This document shows positions 33,716-42,616 of a stretch of DNA of 64,000 nt, one piece after another; within the stretch, counting starts at the first letter, position 1, and the number at the start of each line of letters is the position of its first letter. The translations under genes and the position numbers were made by a program. The notes beneath the pieces were generated by a model. The model was not told where the DNA came from and did no database searches. It worked only from the letters and a program-made list of their open reading frames with translations. The DNA is from Promicromonospora panici (GTDB lineage: Bacteria > Actinomycetota > Actinomycetes > Actinomycetales > Cellulomonadaceae). The stretch lies in the NCBI RefSeq assembly GCF_900608595.1, contig NZ_UWYY01000015.1, forward strand, positions 62,001 to 126,000. The letters are read 5' to 3'.

Positions 33716-34306
33716 ATGGTGCGGTACACGAAGGAACACAAGCAGGAGACGAGGCAGCGGATCATTGCGACGGCCGGCCGGCGGATCAAGCGCGACGGCA
33801 TCGACGGCTCCGGAGTCGCAACGCTCATGAAGGACGCGGGCCTGACCAACGGCGCCTTCTACGCCCACTTCTCGTCCAAGGACGACCTCGTCGACACGGC
33901 GATCGCCAACGAGCTGGAGACGCTGCACATGAAGGTCGTCGAGCAGGCGGCGCCCGGCGCGGTCGGCTTGGAACAGATCGTGCGCTGGTACCTGTCGCCC
34001 GGCCACCGGGACGACCGCGACGACGGCTGCCCCAACGCCGCCCTGCTCGACGAGATCGCGCGCAGCGGCGACACGACCAGGCAGGCGTACACCGACGGCG
34101 TGCTGGTCCTCATCGACGGACTCGCCGCACGCATGACACCCGAGGACCCGCTCGCGTCACGCGTCAAGGCGCTCAGCCTCCTCGGCCTGATGGCCGGGAC
34201 GCTGCAGCTCTCCCGCGCCCTGACCGACCGCCAGCTCTCCGACGACCTCCTGGAGCAGGGCCTCGTCAACGCCCTGGCCCTGGTGGACACCGAACGCCGA
34301 ACGTGA
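33716..34306 (+). CDS. TetR-family regulator
   Basis: 196 residues, ATG with GGAGGAG upstream. Helix-turn-helix: QRIIATAGRRIKRDGIDGSGVATLMKDAGLTNGAFYAHFSSKDDLV. The effector domain contains CPNAALLDEIARSG, typical of the TetR subgroup related to AcrR/NemR that often contains the reactive-Cys motif CP(N/A). Co-directional with the SDR before it and the esterase after it, so likely an autoregulator of this short operon via the sites at 32791-32813. Confidence 0.9.
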   Translation: MVRYTKEHKQETRQRIIATAGRRIKRDGIDGSGVATLMKDAGLTNGAFYAHFSSKDDLVDTAIANELETLHMKVVEQAAPGAVGLEQIVRWYLSPGHRDDRDDGCPNAALLDEIARSGDTTRQAYTDGVLVLIDGLAARMTPEDPLASRVKALSLLGLMAGTLQLSRALTDRQLSDDLLEQGLVNALALVDTERRT

Positions 34307-34367
34307 CCGACACCTCCGCTGACGAGCCGGAACCCCCGGCGACGTCGCCCTCCCGTCAGGAAGAACG

Positions 34368-35333
34368 ATGACCGAGCACTCCTTCAACCCGCAGCTGCGC
34401 GCCGCGCGGTTCCTTCCCCGCACCATCATCAACGCCCGGACGCTTCCTGCGCTCCGGTTCCTCACCAAGCTCACCGGGAGAACCCGGCGGCCGGACGCGC
34501 AGGTCGTCGCCGTGGACGCCGACGTGTCGGTACACGTCTTCCGGCCGGCTTCGGTCCGGCCTCGGACGCCGGCGCTGCTGTGGATCCACGGCGGCGGGAT
34601 GGTGCTCGGCGACGCTGCGCAGGACAGCGCCTTCTGCCGCCGGATGGCCGATGAGCTGGGCATCGTCGTGGTCTCCGTGGAGTACCGGCTCGCACCCCAG
34701 CACCCGTTCCCGGCGCCGCTGGAGGACTGCTACACCGCGCTGCAGTGGCTCGCCCGCCAGCCCGACGTCGACCCGGCACGGATCGCCGTCGGAGGCGAGA
34801 GCGCTGGCGGCGGTCTGGCCGCCGCGCTGACGCTGCTGGCGAAGGAGCGCGGCGAGATCCGTCCGGTCCTGCAGCTGCTGTCCTACCCGATGCTGGACGA
34901 CCGGACCACGACCCGAACCGACGTCGACCCGCGGCGGCTTCGCATCTGGAGCCCGGCCAGCAACCGGTTCGGCTGGCGCGGCTACCTCGGCTCCGCCGCC
35001 TCAGACGGCGCCTCAGCTGGAGCCTCGGATGGCGCCTCAGCCGGCAACGTGCCCCCGCTCGCCGCGCCGGCCCGCTACGATGACCTCTCCGGCCTGCCGC
35101 CCGCATGGATCGGCGTCGGCACGAACGACCTGTTCCACGACGAGGACGTCACCTACGCCCGGCGGCTGCAAGAGGCCGGCGTCGCCACCACCCTGCACAT
35201 CGTGCCCGGCGCGTACCACAACTTCGACTCCATCGAGGCGGGCGCAGCCGTCTCGCAGGCCTTCCTCCGGGCCCGGACCGCCGCCCTGGACGAGGCGCTC
35301 AACGGGGCCGCCCGGACGCATCCCGTGGGCTGA
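34368..35333 (+). CDS. HSL-type alpha/beta-hydrolase (esterase)
   Basis: 321 residues. HSL-family features: oxyanion motif LLWIHGGGMVLGD, VVSVEYRLAPQHPFPAPLED, nucleophile elbow GGESAGGGLAA, acid in GTNDLFHDED and the His in PGAYHNFD. The triad is complete. A Ser/Gly/Ala insert with repeated DGASAG units lies about residue 205 in the cap region. Cytosolic esterase of short-chain esters; the physiological substrate is unknown. GGAAGAAC precedes the start. Likely co-transcribed with the SDR/TetR pair. Confidence 0.9.
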   Translation: MTEHSFNPQLRAARFLPRTIINARTLPALRFLTKLTGRTRRPDAQVVAVDADVSVHVFRPASVRPRTPALLWIHGGGMVLGDAAQDSAFCRRMADELGIVVVSVEYRLAPQHPFPAPLEDCYTALQWLARQPDVDPARIAVGGESAGGGLAAALTLLAKERGEIRPVLQLLSYPMLDDRTTTRTDVDPRRLRIWSPASNRFGWRGYLGSAASDGASAGASDGASAGNVPPLAAPARYDDLSGLPPAWIGVGTNDLFHDEDVTYARRLQEAGVATTLHIVPGAYHNFDSIEAGAAVSQAFLRARTAALDEALNGAARTHPVG

Positions 35334-35353
35334 GGTGCGACCAGGCGAGCGCG

Positions 35354-36187
35354 TCAGTCGTCGGGCTCCCGCATGAACCCACCAGTCGCCGGCGACGTGC
35401 ATGTAGGTCGTGGTGCCGAGCGGGCCCTCGACCGTGCCGTCCTGCGGGATCCCTTCGGGCCGGCCCCCTGCCTGGTCCGTGATCCGGTGGATGCCGGTAC
35501 CGGTGCGCGCGAGCGCGGCCTTGATCCCGTCGAACTGTGCCTGCGCGATTGCGTCGAACGGGAAGAGGGCCGTAGCCCTCGTGGAACGCCTGGCGTGTCG
35601 ACGGGTCGCCGTGGATGGCGTAGTAGTGGGTCTTGGCCAGGTCGATGAGGGAATCCGCGGCGACGGCGTTCTCGACGTCGATGATTCCGGTGAGTGCCCA
35701 GCCGTCGGGCTGCTTGGCCACGAGCACATTGCCTTCGTGGAAGACGTTGTGGCAGAGCACGGCGCCGAGGCAGTTCCGGACGAGGCCGGCCTGCTCGGCG
35801 AGACGGGACTTCATCGCTGTGTGCAGGGCGGGATCGCCGCCGAGCGCTGCGTACGTCGGCGTCCGAGAGGTCGCCCCTGACGGCGGACAGCGGCACCCCG
35901 TCGAGCATGGTCATGATCGTAAAGGCCTGCCCGATAGGGCTGTCTTCGCCTCGGCTGTCGAGAATGCGGGGCACCGGACCAATACCATGCTGCTCCAGCA
36001 GCCGGTAGACGTGGATCTCCTTCTCCTGCTTCCAGCGCCACTGCTCGGCGTAGACCTTGATGATGGTCGGCTCTGTTGGCGGTGCGCAGCGAATCTCGAA
36101 GACAGTACTGATCTCACCACTCGTGCGCTTGACGGCCTCAGTAACTGAACCGGTCAGGAACACGCGCCGTAAGAGCCCTTCGGGCAC
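35354..36187 (-). pseudogene. Aminoglycoside-phosphotransferase-like gene, multiply frameshifted
   Basis: Three reading frames together recall one APH-type kinase. Frame A from about GTG 36187: GLLRRVFLTGSVTEAVKRT, then PTIIKVYAEQWRWKQEKEI and VYRLLEQHGIGPVPRIL (kinase N-lobe). About 35850-35862 the frame shifts to the second: LVRNCLGAVLCHNVFHEGNVLV (catalytic-loop-like, but HNVFHEGN instead of HGDxxxxN), then GIIDVENAVAADSLIDLAK (DxD-type Asp). About 35568-35578 it shifts again to FPFDAIAQAQFDGIKAAL. The final MREPDD-like end would need a further shift. Decayed gene. Confidence 0.7.
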
Positions 36188-36316
36188 GTGCGGCGTCAAG
36201 CGTGCTGGTCTCGGGCATGCTCGGCGCCGTAGAGAGATCCGCACCCGGTGACGACCGATTTTGGCGTGATCGCTGACGTCGGGCCGGGTGTCAGTAGCCG
36301 TCTCTACGATCGCCTC

Positions 36317-36715
36317 ATGACAGTACGCATCGGCCGCACCTCCCTTCTGGCCAACGACATCCGGGCGACCGCAGAGTTCTACCGCGAAGCCTTTGGCTTC
36401 CGGACGATCTACGAAGGGGACTTTCAGGGGTACCCGCTCCTGCACATCGGCCCCGGCGGCCTGACTGACGGTGGCCTCTGGCTGCATCCGGCGCGCGATG
36501 GCTCGCCTCTCGGCCGGCAGGCAGGCGACAGTCCGTTTCTCGTGCTGTATCTCAACGACGCCGCAGAGATGGATGCTGTGCTGGCCCGCTGTTCACGCCT
36601 AGGGGTGGAACCCCACTCGCCCCTGCGTGCCGACGACGCCACGGGCGATCTCTACGCGCACGTTCGCGACCCCGACGGAGCCGAGATCGTCTTGGCGGTG
36701 ATCGCTACCGCCTAG
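36317..36715 (+). CDS. VOC-family protein
   Basis: 132 residues from ATG 36317. One VOC domain with RIGRTSLLANDIRATAEFYREAFGF, GGLWLHPARDG, PFLVLYLNDAAEMDAVLARC and the C-terminal YAHVRDPDGAEIVLAVI with a Glu ligand candidate. The start lacks a good ribosome site. Function unknown; glyoxalase/dioxygenase-like fold. It lies between the broken phosphotransferase gene and the iron operon, followed by a hairpin. Confidence 0.82.
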   Translation: MTVRIGRTSLLANDIRATAEFYREAFGFRTIYEGDFQGYPLLHIGPGGLTDGGLWLHPARDGSPLGRQAGDSPFLVLYLNDAAEMDAVLARCSRLGVEPHSPLRADDATGDLYAHVRDPDGAEIVLAVIATA

Positions 36716-36759
36716 TACTACAGCTGTGGCAATCGTGGAAAGCGCGGTCCGGTCATCGC

Positions 36760-36806
36760 CTCCGGAGCTCCGGAGTTGAAGTCCGCGCTCCTGCTCGCGC
36801 GCGGAC
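36760..36806. terminator. Palindrome and hairpin after the VOC gene
   Basis: Perfect 16-base palindrome CTCCGGAGCTCCGGAG at 36760-36775, then an 8-pair stem GTCCGCGC/GCGCGGAC (36781-36788 and 36799-36806) with a 10-base loop. A plausible terminator insulating the iron operon. Confidence 0.55.
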
Positions 36807-36828
36807 GCTGTTCACCGTCACCCCAGAG

Positions 36829-36847
36829 TTAGGTTAACCTAACCTCA
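36829..36847 (+). promoter_or_regulatory. DtxR/IdeR iron box
   Basis: TTAGGTTAACCTAACCTCA closely matches the IdeR/DtxR consensus TTAGGTTAGGCTAACCTAA, with a perfect inner palindrome TTAGGTTAACCTAA (36829-36842). It lies about 50 bases upstream of the siderophore-binding gene, so the ABC operon should be repressed by iron-loaded DtxR/IdeR. Confidence 0.88.
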
Positions 36848-36895
36848 TTGAACGTTCCGCGACCGCGGGGCACCGCAGCACCATCAGGAGACCCC

Positions 36896-37945
36896 GTGGG
36901 CATCCCCGTAGTACGTGCGCGCACCGCAGCGCTTTCCGTCGCCGTTTTGGTCGGCCTCACCGGATGCGGTGCGTCCGAGGTCGTGGAGCCGGAGCTCCCG
37001 GCATCCGCGGGCGAGGGCAGCACCGAGTACCCGCTCACGCTGGAGAACTGTGGCCAGGAAGTCACCGTCGAGGCGGCTCCTGCCCGGGTCGTGTCCCTCG
37101 ACCAGAACTCCACCGAGATCCTCCTGTCGCTCGGCCTGGAGGACCGGCTCGTCGGCACAGCGTCGTGGACGGACCCCGTGCTCGACTCTCTGGCGGAGGC
37201 GAACGACGGCGTCCCGAGGCTCGCGGACAACGCGCCGACCTACGAGGTGCTCCTGGGGGCGGACCCCGACTTCGTCACGGCGTCGTTCGGGCGGCACTAC
37301 GCCGAGGGCGGCGTCGTCTCCCGCGAGCGTCTCGGGGAGACCGGCATCGGCTCGTACCTCTCGCCGACGGACTGCGACAACGGCCGGAGCGTGAACGGCG
37401 GTGGCACCCGGACGGCGCCGCTGACCGTGGACGCGCTGTACCAGGAGATCCGGGAGCTGGCGGAGATCTTCGACGTCCCCGATCGTGGCGAGGAGCTGGT
37501 CGCCGAGCTGCAGGGGCGTGCCGCGGCCGCCACCGAGGGCGTCGACTTCGGCGGGCGGACCGTCATGTTCTGGTTCGCCGACACGAAGACCCCGTACGTC
37601 GCGGGCGGACTGGGCTCGGCGTCTTCTCTGGCGACGACGACCGGGATGGAGAACGTCTTCAAGGACACTCCGGACGACTGGCCCGCCGTGGGCTGGGAGA
37701 GCGTGGTCGAGGCGGACCCCGACATCCTCGTCCTGGGCGACCTGCAGCGGGACCGCTTCCCCGGAGACCTCCTCGACGACAAGGTCGAGTTCCTCACGCA
37801 GGACGAGCTGACCGGCACGCTCGACGCCGTCCAGCAGGAGCGGTTCATCGCGCTGCACGGCGCGGAGATGAACCCGTCCATCCGCTTCGTCGACGGTCTG
37901 GAGAAGATCCAGGCGTGGTGGTCGGCGAACGAGGACCAGTTCTGA
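36896..37945 (+). CDS. Iron-siderophore ABC substrate-binding lipoprotein
   Basis: 349 residues from GTG 36896 with AGGAG upstream. Signal peptide with lipobox VGLTGCGAS. Helical-backbone FecB/BtuF fold: ARVVSLDQNSTEILLSLGLEDRLVG, NAPTYEVLLGADPDFVTASF, VGWESVVEADPDILVLGD. Likely binds a ferric siderophore. First gene of a three-gene importer directly behind an iron box. Confidence 0.92.
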   Translation: MGIPVVRARTAALSVAVLVGLTGCGASEVVEPELPASAGEGSTEYPLTLENCGQEVTVEAAPARVVSLDQNSTEILLSLGLEDRLVGTASWTDPVLDSLAEANDGVPRLADNAPTYEVLLGADPDFVTASFGRHYAEGGVVSRERLGETGIGSYLSPTDCDNGRSVNGGGTRTAPLTVDALYQEIRELAEIFDVPDRGEELVAELQGRAAAATEGVDFGGRTVMFWFADTKTPYVAGGLGSASSLATTTGMENVFKDTPDDWPAVGWESVVEADPDILVLGDLQRDRFPGDLLDDKVEFLTQDELTGTLDAVQQERFIALHGAEMNPSIRFVDGLEKIQAWWSANEDQF

Positions 37946-39024
37946 GCGCCCTGACGGCCGCCGCTGATGTCGCGGCCGGTTCCTCGTACGAGCCCGGACG
38001 GCGGTGGTCACGTCACGCGATAGCCGCTGTCCTGGTCCTCGGCGGGGTCGTCGCCCTCGCCCTGTCGGTGGGTGTCGCGATCACCCTGGGGCCGGCCGAC
38101 GTGTCGCTCGTGAACGTCCGGGACATCCTCCTGAACCACCTGGGCCTGGCCGAGATCCCGGTGCGGGTCTCCGAGGACGCCATCGTGTGGCAGGAACGGC
38201 TGCCCCGGGCACTCGTCGCCGCGGCCTGTGGCGCCGGGCTCGGCCTGTGCGGAGCGATCCTGCAGTCGCTCCTGCGGAACCCGCTGGCGGATCCGTTCGT
38301 GCTCGGGGTCTCGTCCGGGGCGTCCACGGGCGCCGTCGCGATCGGCGTGCTCGGCCTCGGCGGGAGCGCGCTCGGGCTGTCCGGCGGGGCGTTCGTCGGC
38401 GCGCTCGTCGCCTTCGGCCTCGTCCTGCTGCTCGCCCGCTTCGCGAGCGGCGGCACCTCCGGCGTTGTCCTCGCGGGAGTGGCGAGCACGCAGCTGTTCT
38501 CGGCGCTGACCTCGCTCGTCATGTTCGCGTTTGCGGACTCCGACGAGGCCCGCGGGGTGATGTTCTGGCTCCTCGGCTCCCTGGAGGGGATGCGCTGGGA
38601 CGACGTCGCCCTCAGCACCACCGTCGTCGGCATCGGCGCCATCGTCTGCGTGGCCTCGGCCCGGACGCTGGACGCCTTCGCGTTCGGCGAGGACGTCGCG
38701 GCGTCGCTCGGCATCCCGGTCGCGCGGACCCGGATCTTGCTGCTGGTCCTTACGGCCCTGCTCACCGCGACGCTGGTGAGCATCGCCGGTGCCATCGGCT
38801 TCGTGGGGCTCGTCCTGCCGCACGCGGCACGGCTGCTGTTCGGGCAGCGGCACTCCCGGGTGATCCCGGCGACGATCGTGCTCGGCGCGCTGTTCATGGT
38901 CTGGGTGGACGCTGCCTCGCGGGTCGCGTTCGCGCCCACGCCGCTGCCGGTCGGCGTCGGGACCGCTCTGGTCGGCGTCCCGGTGTTCGTGCTGTTGCTG
39001 CTGCGCAGAAGGGGGCGCGCATGA
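37915..39024 (+). CDS. FecCD-type siderophore ABC permease
   Basis: Up to 369 residues if started at GTG 37915 (or 37918), overlapping the binding-protein gene; GGAGAAG lies upstream. The exact start is uncertain because no ATG occurs before the first membrane helix. FecCD hallmarks: WQERLPRALVAAACGAGLGLCGAILQSLLRNPLADPFVLGVSSGAS, SLEGMRWDD, AASLGIPVARTR and GAIGFVGLVLPHAARLLFG. About ten membrane segments. It may form a homodimer, because no second permease gene is present. Confidence 0.92.
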   Translation: MVVGERGPVLSALTAAADVAAGSSYEPGRRWSRHAIAAVLVLGGVVALALSVGVAITLGPADVSLVNVRDILLNHLGLAEIPVRVSEDAIVWQERLPRALVAAACGAGLGLCGAILQSLLRNPLADPFVLGVSSGASTGAVAIGVLGLGGSALGLSGGAFVGALVAFGLVLLLARFASGGTSGVVLAGVASTQLFSALTSLVMFAFADSDEARGVMFWLLGSLEGMRWDDVALSTTVVGIGAIVCVASARTLDAFAFGEDVAASLGIPVARTRILLLVLTALLTATLVSIAGAIGFVGLVLPHAARLLFGQRHSRVIPATIVLGALFMVWVDAASRVAFAPTPLPVGVGTALVGVPVFVLLLLRRRGRA

Positions 39025-39809
39025 CTCTCGAGGCCCAACGCCTGTCGTGGCGGCGGGGCGGCACGCTCGTCGTCGACGGCGTGACGTTGCGACCCGAGCC
39101 CGGGTCGACCGTCGGGCTGCTCGGCCCCAACGGTTCGGGCAAGTCCTCGCTCCTGAGGCTGCTCCAGGGCATGTCCAGACCCGATTCGGGGACGGTCATG
39201 CTCGACGGCGTCGACCTCGCTCAGCTGCACCGCCGCGAGGTCGCGCGGGCCGTGGCGAGCGTGACCCAGCACGCCGACACCGACGTCGACATCGTGGTGC
39301 GCGACGTCGTCCGGCTCGGCCGGACGCCGCACCGTTCCGCCTTCGGCGGCGAGCTCGCGCGGGACGAACGCATCATCGCGGAGGCCCTCGAGCACGTCGG
39401 GCTCACCGCGAAGGCCGACCGCCTCTGGCACACGCTCTCGGGCGGGGAGCGCCAGCGCGTGCACATCGCCCGCGCCCTGGCCCAGGAGCCGCGCGAGCTC
39501 CTGCTCGACGAGCCGACGAACCACCTCGACATCCGCCACCAGCTCGAGCTGCTCGAGCTGGTGGCGGCGCTGCCGGTGACCGCCGTCGTCGCCCTGCACG
39601 ACCTGAACCTGGCCGCGATGTTCTGCGACACGGTCGTGGTGCTCCGGCGGGGGCGGGTCGTCGCGGCGGGCACCCCGGCGGAGGTGCTCACCTCCGAGCT
39701 CATCGCCGAGGTCTACGGCGTCCGGGCGCACGTGACCTGCGACGACCACTCAGGACGCCCGACCGTGGTGTTCCGAACCGGACTGCCACAGCGCGTGGCC
39801 GCACGCTGA
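39021..39809 (+). CDS. Siderophore ABC transporter ATPase
   Basis: 262 residues, ATGA overlap with the permease. Walker A LLGPNGSGKSSLLRLLQG, Q-loop ASVTQHADTD, signature HTLSGGERQRVHIARAL, Walker B ELLLDEPTNHLD and H-loop VALHDLNLAA, all intact. FepC/FhuC class. Completes the iron importer. Confidence 0.95.
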   Translation: MTLEAQRLSWRRGGTLVVDGVTLRPEPGSTVGLLGPNGSGKSSLLRLLQGMSRPDSGTVMLDGVDLAQLHRREVARAVASVTQHADTDVDIVVRDVVRLGRTPHRSAFGGELARDERIIAEALEHVGLTAKADRLWHTLSGGERQRVHIARALAQEPRELLLDEPTNHLDIRHQLELLELVAALPVTAVVALHDLNLAAMFCDTVVVLRRGRVVAAGTPAEVLTSELIAEVYGVRAHVTCDDHSGRPTVVFRTGLPQRVAAR

Positions 39810-39861
39810 CCCTCTTCGCACACTGATCCTCTCTGCACGCTCCCTTCACCGGTGCGTTCGT

Positions 39862-40485
39862 TCATGCCATCTCGGGCACGTGGAGGTGCGCGAACGCGAT
39901 CTCCATCTCCTCGACGTCGGCCGTGGCGCCGAGCTCGCGGACGACGCCGGTGCGGATGCTCGCTGCGGCGCTACGAGTGGCTTCGAGGGTCTCGCGGCTC
40001 TCGAAAGCTGCCGTGCCGACGATCCGACCGGCCTGCCGGTCGACCATCAGGCTGGCGCTGCAGAATCCGTCCATGTCCTGGATCTTGGGCAGGACGACCA
40101 TCCGGTAGAGGTCGATCGCGTGATCGACCATGCTCTGGTCTCCGCTCAGCCAGGTGAGGCGGGCGCAGGCCCCGTCGGGTGCGGCGTGGTCGCGGTGGAC
40201 GACGGCCACCTCCCACTGGTGGACCTCGCTGCCGCCGGAGCTACCCAACGCCTGCTCCGCGCGGTCGCGCATCGGTCGCACGGCGTCGGCGGTCGCCAGC
40301 ATCGCCTCCTCGGACTCCCACGCCGTGGTGGCGATACAGCGGCCGGTCTCGCGGTCGACCAGCAACGACATCCCGACGCAGCCGTCCATCTCGGTGACCG
40401 TCGGGAAGATCTCCTCGCGAACCATGCTGATCGTGTCGTCGATCCTTGTGGGATCTCCTCGGACTTCGCTGGTGCGTACATACAT
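39862..40485 (-). CDS. Duplicated ABM-fold (antibiotic biosynthesis monooxygenase-like) protein
   Basis: 207 residues from ATG 40485, with AGGGAG upstream. Two about 95-residue copies of a dimeric alpha/beta barrel module are visible: first with EEIFPTVTEMDGCVGMSLLVDRETGRCIATTAWESEEAM, second with VVLPKIQDMDGFCSASLMVDRQAGRIVGTAAFESRETL. The copies are clearly an internal duplication. Such folds include quinol monooxygenases and heme-degrading enzymes; the convergent iron operon makes an iron/heme link possible but unproven. Confidence 0.75.
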   Translation of the reverse strand: MYVRTSEVRGDPTRIDDTISMVREEIFPTVTEMDGCVGMSLLVDRETGRCIATTAWESEEAMLATADAVRPMRDRAEQALGSSGGSEVHQWEVAVVHRDHAAPDGACARLTWLSGDQSMVDHAIDLYRMVVLPKIQDMDGFCSASLMVDRQAGRIVGTAAFESRETLEATRSAAASIRTGVVRELGATADVEEMEIAFAHLHVPEMA

Positions 40486-40606
40486 GTCGAGCTCCCTTGC
40501 TCGGGCAGTGTCCGGGCGGCACTGCCGTCCCACTCACGTTCCGCCGTTGAGCGACTCGCTGCAACTGGAGGGGCGTCGTCCGAGGCACTGTGAGCGCAAG
40601 CCCGTC

Positions 40607-42289
40607 TCACGGTCCCTGACGCTCACGGACCCTGACGAAGATCGGGTTGCTGTAGAACCAGAGGTCCTGCCAGGGGTCGACCCCGCCGAGGACGTCCTGC
40701 GCCGGCCCGGCCGGGTCGACGTCGGCGCCGAGGTAGCCCGGCTGGCTGCGCTTGCCGTCGGTGCCGCGCAGCCGGACGTAGCCGTCGTGCTCGGCCACGA
40801 AGCCGTAAGTCAGCGTGGCCTTCCCGGTCCTGCCGGTGGTGTTCCAGGAGTGGACCACCCTCGTGTCCGGGGCGTAGAGGGTGTCCGGGTCCGCGGCCGG
40901 GCCCGTCACGCGGCCCTGGATCAGGTCGACGCGGGCCAGCTCGGGCACGAGCCCGGCGTAGTTGACGCCGTCGGCCAGGTCGATCGTGACGACCAGCCGG
41001 ACCTCCGTGCCGGCGTCGACCACGAGCTCCTCGCCGAGGGTGGCACGTCGCCGTCCGCCCCGGGACCGGGCCTCCAGGCGGACGTCCAGCCCGGTGATGA
41101 GATCGCCGAAGGAGACCCACATCCGGCCCGCACGCATCGCGTCCATGACGGCGCGGTGGCTGAAGTCCTCGGCCCCGACCCAGGTCTTGTTGTACGCACC
41201 GGGCGGGAAGGAGCTGTACTCGGCCACGGGCCGGCCGGTCCCGACCGGCGGCGGGTAGACGCCGGTGGTCTGGAAGGTGTCGCCGGCGTCGTTGTAGGGG
41301 ATGTTGTCGTAGCCGGTCTGGTCCAGCGGGTCGACGGGGTTCTTGACCCAGTCGCCGCAGCCCTGGTGGCCGTCCGACGTCGTGGTGATCCACCACCGCC
41401 GGCCCTCCGACAGCAGGCTGTCCCACACACCGCCGACCGTGGCCGTCATCCAGTCGAACCCGCCCCAGGTCCGGTAGCTCTCCTCGGGATACCCGGGGAA
41501 CGAGTACGTGCCGCGGCCGCCGTCGTACAGGCCGCGGCCGCGTGCCATGCCGGGCGCGGGCAGGCCGGCCGCCTGGTGGCCCGGCGCGCCCTCGAAGCCG
41601 ATGACGATGCCCGGGGCCGCGTCCTGCCAGGCCCGCAGCTCGGCGGGGGAGTCGATGCCCTTGCGGGCCGGATGGTTGGGCAGCACGAGCGCGTCCGCGA
41701 GCCGGCCCGACCGCACGGTCGCGGCGATGTGCTTCAGCGCGGCGAGAGCCAGCGCCTCGTTCTCCGGGGTGCCGTCGCGGGCACCCACGACCAGCGCGTC
41801 GTACCTGTTCACCAGCTCCTGGAGCACCTCGGCCTCGCGCGACCCCGGCGCCATCATGAACGTGGTGTGCTCAGCGCCCGGGATGTTCCACTCCAGGCCG
41901 TTGAAGACCAGCAGGTCCTCGCGATGCCGCTCCCGGGCCGCGAGGATGTCCCGGCGCTGCGGGGCGATGCTGTGCGCCGCGAACGACGTGTTGCCGTGGT
42001 CGGTGATGACCATCCAGTCCAGCCCGCCGGCGACGGCGCGCGTGGCCTGGTCGTCGATGCGGTACATCGCGTCGTTGCTGTACTGGCTGTGCAGATGGTG
42101 GTCACCGGCGAGCCAGACGTAGCCGCCCCGGCGGGGGCGGATCGGGCTGGCGCTCGCGGACGTGGCCGTGGTCGTGGCGTCCACCCCGGTGGCCACCAGA
42201 CCGGCCCCGACGGCGCCGGCGCCGAGCAGGAAGCCGCGCCGGGAGGCATGGGGCGGAGCCGTGGGCGCGGCGGAGGGGTGGTCGTTCAC
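40607..42289 (-). CDS. Exported PHP-domain phosphoesterase-like protein (Tat signal)
   Basis: 560 residues. Twin-arginine signal ASRRGFLLGAGAVGAGLVATG. PHP domain begins with AGDHHLHSQYSNDA (metal His residues), then DWMVITDHGNTSFAA, FNGLEWNIPGAEHTTF and LVLPNHPARKG, and later WWITTTSDGHQGCGDW. These correspond to PHP metal-binding motifs, so a trinuclear metal hydrolase is likely. C-terminal third is beta-rich (RVVHSWNTTGRTGKATLTYGF). Exported phosphodiesterase or phosphatase; substrate unknown. Lies downstream of the sugar ABC genes on the same strand. Confidence 0.85.
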   Translation of the reverse strand: MNDHPSAAPTAPPHASRRGFLLGAGAVGAGLVATGVDATTTATSASASPIRPRRGGYVWLAGDHHLHSQYSNDAMYRIDDQATRAVAGGLDWMVITDHGNTSFAAHSIAPQRRDILAARERHREDLLVFNGLEWNIPGAEHTTFMMAPGSREAEVLQELVNRYDALVVGARDGTPENEALALAALKHIAATVRSGRLADALVLPNHPARKGIDSPAELRAWQDAAPGIVIGFEGAPGHQAAGLPAPGMARGRGLYDGGRGTYSFPGYPEESYRTWGGFDWMTATVGGVWDSLLSEGRRWWITTTSDGHQGCGDWVKNPVDPLDQTGYDNIPYNDAGDTFQTTGVYPPPVGTGRPVAEYSSFPPGAYNKTWVGAEDFSHRAVMDAMRAGRMWVSFGDLITGLDVRLEARSRGGRRRATLGEELVVDAGTEVRLVVTIDLADGVNYAGLVPELARVDLIQGRVTGPAADPDTLYAPDTRVVHSWNTTGRTGKATLTYGFVAEHDGYVRLRGTDGKRSQPGYLGADVDPAGPAQDVLGGVDPWQDLWFYSNPIFVRVRERQGP

Positions 42290-42616
42290 GGGGGTCTCCT
42301 CAGTTCATGGCGAAGGGCCCCGCCCGGGCGGAAGCGTCCGGGCAGACGTGTCCGGGCAGAGGCGTGGCCAACCCTGGCAACGGTCGATGGCCGCAACCTG
42401 AACCACACGTTGCTCCACGATGAAACCGGTGGGCGCCACACCGTGAGCAGGACATTCGCTGTTTACAATGAGAACTCCGTGCCGCCTGAGGAGATGGGCG
42501 TGCGCGCCCTGTATCTGCTCCCCCGGCTCGAATCTGCGGCCGGGCAGGTCAGGGGGTCAAGGTGATGATGCGGGTCATCAGCAATCGCGGGCCCGACCGA
42601 GGGCGAAGCTCCTGAC
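42290..42616. promoter_or_regulatory. Intergenic region upstream of the PHP gene
   Basis: 327 bases without a convincing gene. It contains a TGATGA-tgcggg-TCATCA inverted repeat (42563-42580) and a local AT-rich patch (about 42453-42476, ttcgctgtttacaatgag) that could hold a leftward promoter for the PHP gene. A 22-codon open frame starting at 42494 directly abuts its GAGGAG and is not called. Confidence 0.4.

Noticed and set aside
42494..42565. 22-codon small gene (MGVRALYLLPRLE...)
   Set aside because: The GAGGAG directly abuts the ATG with no spacing, and no conservation can be judged.
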